From NCBI GenBank assembly GCA_001586965.3, contig LUCW03000629.1:42501-71818 (forward strand): 29,318 nt of DNA, read 5' to 3'. This document shows positions 21,635 through 27,642 of the stretch, piece after piece (position 1 is the stretch's first letter; each line of letters begins with the position of its first letter). The stretch is from Sphaeroforma sirkka (Eukaryota; Opisthokonta; Ichthyosporea; Ichthyophonida). The notes beneath the pieces were generated by a model, which searched no databases, had not been told where the DNA came from, and saw only the letters and a program-made list of their open reading frames with translations. Position numbers and translations under genes: made by a program.

Positions 21635-22926
21635 GATGCATCCGGATGATAGTAACTAGTTCTCTACAATGGGCTCGTATTGACTGTACTTTGGCAAATA
21701 GAGAGAATACACACACACACACACACACATGCATGCATAACCACGTGAGAGCATAAACCCTCATGTACATATCTACCCACCAGATGCTGTACGACGGTAA
21801 AGTCCACCTGCTCCTCTCTCGCACAGAAGTGCAGCAGATGGTTGTAGTGTGGGGTTCTGGGTGCCACCCCCATCTCAAAGGACTTCTCTATAGCTGACTT
21901 GGCCAATGACAGCACCTCAGGTACATTCACGTGGGTGCGGGTTGGCCCCTCCGGCGCCTTACAGGTCAAAACCTCCAGGATACAGTGCAAAGCTGTGTAC
22001 TTATCCCTCATTGTAGGTATCCTGCCCGAGGGCTGCACCTCGTTTTGTCCGTTCTCATGCACCTGCCCCGCCGTTTCTGGACCGCTTCCGGCCCCGTCTT
22101 GCACCGCTTCCTCACGTTTGGGTGTAAAAGACTCCTGGGTCTTCTTCTGCCCAACAGCCATATCGGGTTTCCAGTCCACATCCTTCTCGTATATACTAAG
22201 CGCATCAAACGACCCCCCACCCCTATGCGGCGCATACTCCGGAATGTGCTCTGGAATTTCCTCCGTATACGCACTCTCCACGTACGCCTTGATACCCGCA
22301 TGCGTTCCTGTTAACGCCGTCTTACACGCCTTCCCATAGAAATGGCTCCACAGGGGGTCTTCCGCCATGATCTTGGTGTATGTATGTTTGTTGGACTTCC
22401 TTTTCCGTCCACTCCCGGTACCAAAACGTTTCCCACTCTTTGCAGACGTTTGCATTTCTGGGCCACTAGAAGGTGCATCCCCATGTGAGTTACTCACCTG
22501 TTCTCTATTGTCTTCTCTTTGTCTACGGGGTGCAATTCTGGTACTGTACATCAGCCGAGATTGTGTATCTGTGTACTGTGAAAGTAACCGTATACCTCGT
22601 TGTACTGGTTTCTGAGTATAGGGTGAGTATAGTGCAGTGACACTATGTACGTAGCGCGATTGTGTGTGTGTGTGATTGATTGGGTGTATACACGCTGTCT
22701 GTATATGGAACGTCCTACTACTTGCATACGGCAGAAGGTTGCCGCGACAAACCCTCTGAATGTGTTGCGTTGAATCCGTGGTTCGAGGAGCCGCTACACA
22801 TATACCCAATGATCGTTTGAGTATTTCCTTTGGAAGTGAGGGATGCGATTGAGGGCGTATGCAGTTTCTTGCAGCAAACCGCACGGATCGTCCCACACCC
22901 TGCGCGGGTATATGGTGTGTGAACAT
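3404..22926 (-). CDS. Pentatricopeptide repeat (PPR) protein, 11 exons, probably mitochondrial
   Basis: Spliced model, reverse strand: 22926-21781, 13226-13041, 12173-12069, 11635-11415, 10059-10013, 9007-8881, 8019-7943, 7795-7592, 7038-6893, 5085-4913, 3599-3404. All introns are GT-AG and all phases fit, giving 2,628 nt and 875 residues plus TAG. The N-terminus is rich in Arg and nearly free of acidic residues over about 40 residues (MFTHHIPAQGVGRSVRFAAR...), as in a mitochondrial presequence. A low-complexity linker follows to about residue 300. From about 355 on there are roughly nine clear 35-residue PPR motifs; the best is VIVYNTLLYSLTERG...LKEGVRPN. The C-terminal part is degenerate helical repeats ending IRKR. 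PPR proteins bind organellar RNA one base per motif and act in its processing, stability or translation; this protein's target is unknown. No DYW or SMR domain is seen. Exon 2 and 3 donors are the least certain junctions. Its start lies 1.4 kb from the divergent TGDS-type gene. Confidence 0.88.
3641..3736. repeat. Two-copy direct repeat in PPR intron 10
   Basis: GTATGGCTACATACTAAACC...CGAGGGGTTGAGTA recurs 49 bp later as GTACGGCTACATACTAAACG...CGAGGGGTTGAGTA. Confidence 0.8.
3887..3919. repeat. Telomere-like CCCTAAA patch in PPR intron 10
   Basis: CTAAACCCTACACCCTAAAC followed by CTAAAAAA: three degenerate heptamers ending in an A run. Confidence 0.65.
4022..4100. repeat. Short tandem repeat in PPR intron 10
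   Basis: TAGCCTATAGTACTATATA occurs three times with TAGA joints. GTACTATA elements make it partly self-complementary. Confidence 0.75.
4445..4930. repeat. 80-90 bp array containing the exon 10 donor junction, about 6 copies
   Basis: Units contain CTATACTAACAATAGCA, a TCTCAC...CAC or TCTGTGA segment, CTGATG(A/G)CTATA and CAAACCACATACACTGATAC. CTGATGRCTATA falls near 4489, 4571, 4660, 4742, 4824 and 4913. The last is the true 3' end of PPR exon 10 with its donor. The 4660 copy preserves CATCAG|GTGTGG in transcript sense, so it is a duplicated 5' splice site. Confidence 0.8.
4913..5085 (-). CDS. PPR gene exon 10
   Basis: 57 codons plus 2 nt (NEEFYITVLKYVAVRGAPNE..., REYKREVFDEVIAI). The acceptor CACGTAG is preceded directly by a pyrimidine-rich repeat and the donor is ATCAG|GTGAGG. 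The 3' end of the exon lies inside the 4445-4930 array. Confidence 0.86.
5086..6045. repeat. Degenerate GT/GA-rich array abutting the exon 10 acceptor
   Basis: Variants of GTTTGTACGTGTGTGTGGGA plus GTGAGAGAGG repeat with a loose 35-45 bp period. In transcript sense each unit is a pyrimidine tract then CCCACACACACGTA, the same as the sequence ending at the real acceptor CGTAG|AAACGC at 5086. Units become more diverged and AT-rich around 5400-5800. Confidence 0.75.
6195..6892. other. 5' part of PPR intron 9: short repeats and TA/CA-rich DNA
   Basis: Holds two copies of CCTGTGGTAT(T/C)TCTA near 6230 and 6270. TA/CA-rich, largely alternating purine-pyrimidine DNA follows, with a TA run at about 6833-6853. 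No coding signal. Confidence 0.6.
6893..7038 (-). CDS. PPR gene exon 9
   Basis: 48 codons (RLNLGLKDRVRIKQFKAVLL..., STVQSQMIDTTLLSSIMQ) of degenerate helical repeat. The acceptor is AACCAG and the donor is GTACGT. Phases agree with both neighbours. Confidence 0.82.
7136..7222. repeat. Two-copy direct repeat in PPR intron 8
   Basis: GGAATGCGTAAACGTCTT, ATG(G/A)CTGT and GGTAAG appear twice about 45 bp apart. Confidence 0.75.
7517..7577. repeat. (TA)n microsatellite in PPR intron 8
   Basis: About 60 bp of TA with two AAT interruptions, 14 nt inside the intron from the exon 8 donor. Confidence 0.9.
7592..7795 (-). CDS. PPR gene exon 8
   Basis: 67 codons (EKVNPDVVSFCHLTNSYG..., DVEKVLQHMSKTPGIAMH...). 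The acceptor is CTCTACAG, 22 nt after a CTAAT branch-like motif, and the donor is GTATGT. Confidence 0.86.
7943..8019 (-). CDS. PPR gene exon 7
   Basis: 25 full codons, YNVLLRECSEKGEVDKAWAM then VDMMK, with split codons Ser and Ala at its ends. A full motif spans exons 6 to 8, ending VNPD. The donor GTCGGT is weak and the acceptor is GACATCAG. Confidence 0.85.
8026..8510. repeat. 60-95 bp array starting beside the exon 7 acceptor, about 6 copies
   Basis: Units share ATTAGAAATACGTTCACACA, CTACACTAAACATTAGAGCT, CCCCTATAACTGCACTAGCT and usually TAGCAAGGGGATGTGG. The last element occurs within about 10 nt of the true acceptor (8020), so the array reaches the splice site. Confidence 0.82.
8560..8820. 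repeat. 55-60 bp array in PPR intron 6, about 5 copies
   Basis: Alternating AATACAAACACTGCCTATAT, CTCT(A/G)CAGCCATACAAA and CTCCCATACCTCTC segments, ending about 60 nt from the exon 6 donor. Confidence 0.78.
8881..9007 (-). CDS. PPR gene exon 6
   Basis: Contains the most canonical motif: 35 residues from VIVYNTLL to EGVRPN. It ends at a split Ser codon. The acceptor is CTCGGTAG beside a (TG)n run and the donor is GTGTGT. Confidence 0.88.
9345..9417. repeat. (CA)n(TA)n(TG)n palindromic microsatellite
   Basis: A CA run leads into about 33 bp of TA then about 25 bp of TG. The whole is its own reverse complement in outline and so can form a cruciform. Shorter CA runs lie at 9016-9034 (beside the exon 6 acceptor) and 9090-9142. 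Confidence 0.88.
9572..9598. repeat. Telomere-like TTTAGGG patch in PPR intron 5
   Basis: TTCAGGGTTCAGGGTTTAGG then GTTTAGA: about three heptamers, opposite in orientation to the patches at 2910 and 3887. Confidence 0.75.
9745..9975. repeat. 41-bp array in PPR intron 5, about 5 copies
   Basis: Units are TAATCACAACACGTG, TTAGTAGTAGACACAATGAA and GTGTACA. The array ends about 40 nt from the exon 5 donor. Confidence 0.82.
10013..10059 (-). CDS. PPR gene exon 5 (47-nt microexon)
   Basis: Encodes NYYDCLDYIDDFARI flanked by split Asp and Gly codons, exactly completing the motif begun in exon 4 and ended by VRPN in exon 6. The acceptor is CTACACAG and the donor is a strong GTAAGC. Confidence 0.82.
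10090..10435. repeat. About 95-bp array in PPR intron 4, 3-4 copies
   Basis: Each unit has GAATAGAAACAATTGTATGC, GCGAGTGTACTACACAGACA and CACAGTGAGTGGTGTATGTG. Two middle copies are nearly identical, implying recent duplication. Confidence 0.85.
10515..11405. repeat. 25-bp array with higher-order structure, beside the exon 4 donor
   Basis: About 35 copies of CATCTATAAATAGCACAGCA plus CACTA. The left half shows a roughly 180-bp higher-order unit repeated three times (marked by TTTAAAAATAAAGCAG and CAACTAGAAATAG). The array ends about 10 nt from the donor of exon 4 at 11414. Confidence 0.88.
11415..11635 (-). CDS. PPR gene exon 4
   Basis: 73 codons plus 2 nt. Contains KVVRVYKELEKRDRFVPD, a full motif VYNALIKLYTVLDNKRG...KVRPN and the start of the next. 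The acceptor is CCCACAG and the donor GA|GTATGT completes Asp with exon 5. Confidence 0.88.
11709..11747. repeat. Telomere-like TTTAGGG patch in PPR intron 3
   Basis: TTTTAGGGTTTATAGTGTTT followed by AGAATTTAGGGTTTAG: two intact and two decayed heptamers. Confidence 0.65.
11820..12058. repeat. 23-bp array starting about 13 nt from the exon 3 donor, about 10 copies
   Basis: The unit is TGTCTGGTAC(A/C/G)TACATACGTAAA. In transcript sense the first two units read TATGCAG|GTACCAGAC, combining acceptor-like TATGCAG with donor-like GTACCA. Confidence 0.88.
12069..12173 (-). CDS. PPR gene exon 3
   Basis: 35 codons (FDLAFDSFRLLYNRNMFDAS..., VVNVFAELS), closely similar in pattern to the exon 2 repeat (FDQAWDYFRF...VMNLFAE). 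The acceptor is CAATAG at 12174. The donor AGT|GTTTCT at 12068 is weak but is the phase-0 choice that fits exon 4 and a PPR helix. Confidence 0.72.
12195..12815. repeat. Degenerate CA/TG-rich array in PPR intron 2
   Basis: Variations on GTAGCATACACACATACATG, about 20-30 bp, mostly alternating purine-pyrimidine and therefore open as Cys/His/Tyr-rich ORFs on both strands. I regard those ORFs as non-coding. Confidence 0.75.
12905..13078. repeat. 61-bp triplication of the 3' end of PPR exon 2 with its donor
   Basis: CTCTGCGA(A/G)GAGATTCATCA occurs at 12919, 12980 and 13041. The 13041 copy is the true end of exon 2. The other two lie in intron 2 and carry about 38 nt of exon copy plus the GTGTGTGT donor. 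Confidence 0.9.
13041..13226 (-). CDS. PPR gene exon 2
   Basis: 62 codons, phase 0 to 0, encoding ARHNKFDQAWDYFRFMQSQ and SLKSLTSVMNLFAE. The acceptor CACACAG at 13227 is the end of the 42-bp minisatellite. The donor is GTGTGT at 13040. A second in-phase donor 6 nt further on (GTTTGT) would add two residues. The last 38 nt and the donor are repeated twice more in the intron. Confidence 0.82.
13228..21140. repeat. 7.9-kb minisatellite, 42-bp unit, about 185 copies, in PPR intron 1
   Basis: Consensus on the given strand: AGAGGTGTTAGTGACTGG, TGTGGTGTGTGTATGCATG, TGTGT. Variant blocks (TACACATG, TATTCATG, CGTACACATGTGCG, ATGCTTG with GTAAGTCGTGGGG) are shared among copies and reveal higher-order duplication. 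About 13380-15400 matches about 16250-18270 at an offset near 2.87-2.89 kb, and further partial copies run to 21140. From about 13250 to 15000 nearly all units keep the 42-bp length; later units carry many 1-4 nt insertions or losses. In transcript sense (reverse strand) each unit has CCAGTCACTAACAC, and the last unit runs straight into the exon 2 acceptor at 13227. Confidence 0.95.
21541..21632. repeat. (TA)n microsatellite in PPR intron 1
   Basis: TATATC/TATAGA imperfect repeats lead into about 55 bp of pure TA. A (CA)n run follows at about 21708-21730. Positions 21141-21540 hold a few GTTTGTAC(T/C)AGTAT repeats and nothing coding that I can support. Confidence 0.88.
21781..22926 (-). CDS. 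PPR gene exon 1 (presequence and linker)
   Basis: 382 codons from ATG at 22926. It carries the Arg-rich presequence, a Ser/Thr/Gln-rich linker, and the first repeat helix (PHYNHLLHFCAREEQVDF). The donor CATCTG|GTGGGT at 21780 is phase 0 and joins exon 2 so that the PPR motif continues (VVQHL then FFAIRKSPHVVPK). Reading on into the intron gives only repeat-coded sequence. Confidence 0.85.
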
Positions 22927-24297
22927 GTTGCTATTTGAATGTGTGCATATGTTCTCTAGTAGGACATTTACAGCTGACCGACCGCCAAGTAGGGTATAGG
23001 TATAGTATAGAGGTTTTGCTAGGTAGCCACGATAATATTTATGTATTTTTACATGTACGCGTATATAAGTTTGTCTTCACGTATGTATGTGTGTGTAAAT
23101 ATGGATTTACAATGTGTGTTTAAATATGGATATACAATTTTGGTATATGCAATATATATATCACTCTCCCTCTATGTATAAACAAATAGGGATACATACA
23201 AATACTAGAATGAACTATAGAATTGCTATAGTGTGAAGTTGCTTAAATCAACTAGTTGACTATAAACATACTATAATCTATCCTATTGTTGATGGACCAT
23301 CGTCCTAGCTTGACCTTGGAATCTATTATATTACATCTACACCAATATATGATAAGAGAAATAAAAATAGAACCACATAAGTGAAAGATTGTACAGATAC
23401 TATCATATCACATGAATTTTTTTATTTATTTTTTTATATAAATATGAGAGAGCTTCCTCCCATAAGACCTCAGTACTTTTTTACGTTTAAACGTATATCT
23501 AATTGTTCATCGGGCAACTTCATGTAAAAAAAGGGGACCGTTTATGTATTCTCATTTCTAGATATATACGATTGATTTTGATTGGTTGGATGGTGAACGT
23601 GTCCGCGGAGTATACTTTACCGGATCGTATCTGGGATAATTTTTGTCTATTTATAAATTAAAATATTTGCATTTGAATTAAATGACCTGATTCTAGATTC
23701 CTATTTTTTTGTTTTTCAAAAACAAAAATATGTATGTACAGGACTGCATGTACCATTGTACACGCTTTTTTAAAAAAAACAAAATAACTTCCATGTGTGG
23801 AAACCTCTTGTTTGTATTGAGAATTTGAGACGAAATATATACTGACTGAATCCTAAAATAGAACCGCTAAAACAATTGGCTTTAGGACCTTGGACTGTGG
23901 GAGCCACTACCAGGAGGTGGGTGACTCCCGAATACCGATGATCAAGCAATCATAACAACCTTGGTTTTTTAATGGCTAACACTTTAAACACTAAACAATC
24001 ATCATCTAATGTTTGGTCATTGGTTGTGTGAACTGAAGTTTCCCACAAGCAAATGCATTGTCGTCCTGGTGACCTACTACTACTAGAGTAGTAGAGTGAC
24101 TGAAGAGTGGACTGTTGAGGCTGATCCTGACTGGCGCTGCTGAGGGTATGTGTATTTAACTAGCCACTACTGAAAACTACTACCAGAAAGAAAAAGCAGT
24201 TAATAAACCATTTAACTTTGTACTTTGTCAGTTGTCAAAGGCAAAGGTTGTTATCTCACCAAAGCCCACACACTCACTCACTCACTCACTCTAGAAA
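22927..24297. other. Divergent intergenic region between PPR and TGDS-type genes
   Basis: About 1.4 kb, AT-rich, likely containing both promoters. Visible elements are a palindrome of TATTTTTTTGTTTTTC with AAAAACAAAAATA (23702-23730) and a GC-rich hairpin (GGGAG/CTCCC and CCAC/GTGG, 23899-23929). There is also a CTACTA/TAGTAG hairpin (24077-24094) and (ACTC)n at about 24268-24290. No gene is supported. Confidence 0.55.
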
Positions 24298-24305
24298 TAT
24301 AAAAG
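24298..24305 (+). promoter_or_regulatory. TATA box of the TGDS-type gene
   Basis: TATAAAAG lies 55 nt upstream of the ATG at 24353, allowing a short 5' leader of about 25 nt. The match to consensus is full; its use is inferred. Confidence 0.55.
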
Positions 24306-24352
24306 TCAAGAGCACTAAACCTATTGCAAGTGATTAGCTTACCGTTGTCATC

Positions 24353-24439
24353 ATGCTGGGAGACTTGGAATATACACCGAAAAACATCTTCCTGACGGGT
24401 GGTGCAGGGTTTATCGGCAGTCACGTAGTCGAGTACATG
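24353..24439 (+). CDS. TGDS: TGDS exon 1
   Basis: 29 codons from ATG, containing the Rossmann glycine loop (TGGAGFIGSH). The donor GTGAGT is perfect. The start is fixed by its short distance to the glycine loop, as in the family. Confidence 0.92.
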
Positions 24440-24912
24440 GTGAGTTTCTCCCGAGCGAATATTCCTATTTATATAGATTTTATTCGTGCTATATAGTGTG
24501 GTCAGCGGTATGCGAATTATAAGCAGCAATAGTTATGTTCATATTGACTCGTAGTGTTGGGTGTGGGCGTTTCATGTGAAAAGGATGTTTATATATCATC
24601 TTCATATCCAGGTGTGTGTTTCTCAAGTATATAGATATTTATATACCATCTAAATATCCAGGTGTATCTTTCCCAAGTATGATAACATTAAGTGGACTTG
24701 TATGTCTTTATGACCTCTCATATCTATGTATGAACTTTTAACATTGCAGAATTGTATTTACCAGACCTAGCAAGCTGTTCAATTGGTGTAGAAATATACG
24801 AAATCACACACACCACTATGAAGTGTATATTGTACAGACAGAGTTCAGTTTAAGATGTGGATACATCAGCTTATCCATAATCTTTTCTAGTATTGTGTGA
24901 ATTCAATCTTTT

Positions 24913-24948
<36 letters not shown>

Positions 24949-25596
24949 TTACATATATATCCCAAACACATCACACAACCCGTATATAACTATGCATTGT
25001 ACAATTACATACAGTGCATGGGTTGTATTCACTCACTCTATACGCGTATGCGACTTCACCAGAGTATGCCCAAACACCTCAGCTATCTCACACCACATAG
25101 AAGCGCACCCAGGGGAACTACCATACGTACACTGCCAATAGCTCAGACATGGTCCTGAAAACAAGGAACCATGGACGCTAGGGTCAGCTATAGTTATAGT
25201 GATACGTATTGTTCTCGCCACCCTTTCGCCTGCGTTGGGTCTGAATGTTCAAATAGATGGAACACATATAGCACGGCATATGTTTGCATATTGTTAGGGT
25301 ACTATAGTATAGACATGCCATGGCAGGCGGCCTTGCCCACATATACGTTGAACATATCACCGGTTGGGACACGCACACTGCACGTCGCGTTATACGCATA
25401 GCGATTTCTAGTAAACTACACACGACACTAATAGAAGTAATCACTTAAAACGTGTGGATGTGAACGATCCCTTGTTTCAGGTAAACAAGTACCCGGACTA
25501 TCAAATCATCTGCTTCGACTGCCTCGACTATTGCGCCAGGTATATGTCTACTGTGACCGTGAGCACGCACTACCAATCCAAACACATGTGATTTAC

Positions 25597-25668
<72 letters not shown>

Positions 25669-27609
25669 TCATGTATGTACGCATTTCTTATATAAGCACA
25701 CACTTATAATTTTTCGTATTTGTATCGTACACGAAGCTAGCCCATATAAGAATATTGACAAAGTAAGCGTGCGCATGCGTCAGTTAATTCACACAAATCA
25801 GCACATGTCATTTCGTTTACGTATATCTACACGGACTTGTTGGATCCTCTTAGCTTCTAACATAAACCTATTCATCCGTGTTCCGAAAGGTTGGCTGTCG
25901 TTTGGTTCTTTTCGCGACACACTGCCACATACTTGTATTCATATATATATATATATATATATCACCGAAGGGTGCAGTGATTGGAAGTTTAATGTTTATT
26001 TTATCGTATGTATATTATCACGCTTTCATGACAGTAATCCGCACATGCCTTCACATGCACACGTATGGATGGGGACGTATTCTTATACATATACAACTTT
26101 TAGGATATCAATCCCGATTCTTATTCAGCAATTCCCATTTTCCTATCGCATCAACACCCTAATTTTTTTGCCCCAAATCCTTTCTACACACGCAGCACCA
26201 AAAACTTCGATGCCGTCAAGGACAAACCCAATTTCGTGTTCGTCAAAGGAGACATCCGCAATGAGGAATTGGTGACGCACGTCTTCAAGACGTACAATGT
26301 CGACACAGTCATGAACTTTGCCGCGCAGAGCCATGTGGACATGTCGTTTGGAAACTCTATTGAGTTCACGAAGGTACGCGTTATACACCATTGCGTGTGC
26401 TGTTAGTGTTCATGTGTTTAGACACCATTGTGTGTGCTGTGAAGTGTCCATGTGATTATACACCATTGTGTTTGCTATGAAGTGTCTATGTGTTTATACA
26501 CCATTGTGTGTGCTATGACTGTCTATGTGTTTATGCACCATTGTGTGTACTATGACTGTCTATATGTTTGTACACCATTGTGTGTGCTATCAGTGATATA
26601 GTACTATTCTTATAATTAGGTGTACCTATACATATGATATAGTACACATCCTATGAGTAGATGTTGTTGCATGTGTGCGTCCGTGTAGTTGTCACTCATA
26701 CCCTCCCTCTCGTAAGTGTTGTGTGCGCATGTGCTTCTGCAGTCTGCGTGCGTGTGCCTGTGCACATTTGTACCTGCTCCATAAACCTCTCCAACAGTGA
26801 GATGGATTGGGAAGTTACTGTCGCATAGACACGGTTGTCCACTTGGGTGTGTAGTGATTGTATGCAGACTCGTGGTTGTACTCAGATATGTCTCGTGTTT
26901 ATGTACGCATGGGGTGCATAAACGTACTATGGCTGTCATAACTGCATATATAAAGGCATGTTGGAAGACTTTCGTGTGGTTAAAGAGCTTATCTCAGCTC
27001 TAACCTGTCCCTGGAGCGTGTGCGGGTGCCTATAGTAAAGCGTTGTATCGATCAAGGTGTGCGAAGAAGCTGCTATATATATATCACGCGATGTTCTTTT
27101 GTTATACCCACTTGTGCACTGACCCTATGATCTACATGCGATCTAATACACACGCCAATACCACCTCACATGTACACCATCCCTCAGGTCAACGTAGTAG
27201 GCACCCACGTGCTGCTGGAGTGTGCGCGTGTACACAAGATCAAGCGCTTCATACACGTTTCCACTGATGAGGTGTACGGAGAAGTGACCACCAAGAACGG
27301 TGTGGAGGAATCACACACCCTAGACCCTACCAACCCGTACTCGAGCTCCAAGGCGGCGGCGGAGCTGATTATCAAGGCGTATATCAAGTCATTCAACATG
27401 CCTATTATTATCACACGGGGCAACAACGTGTACGGAAATGCGCAGGTGTGTGTGTGTTGCAGTTGGTATGGGTGGGTACTACTGGTGTACTTGATTTTGT
27501 CAATAGAGGTGTTTACCATCGATGCGAGGTTGCTGCTGTCAGGGTATAGGTTTGCTGTCAGGGTATAGGTTGGTAGTCGAGGTCTTTCCGACCACTGTGC
27601 GTGTGTATG

Positions 27610-27642
<33 letters not shown>

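Noticed and set aside
21461-21878. YIYIYI-containing ORFs at (TA)n runs, here and at 7353-7594, 9281-9568, 25445-25684 and 27601-27770
   Set aside because: Microsatellite translations. Real exon segments that touch some of them are placed by splice signals instead.
21899-22339. 146- and 127-codon forward ORFs
   Set aside because: Antisense shadows of PPR exon 1.
24893-25444. ORFs in TGDS intron 1 (forward 82 and 76 codons, reverse 86 and 62 codons)
   Set aside because: No family features, they overlap each other on both strands, and they lie inside an intron with good GT-AG ends.
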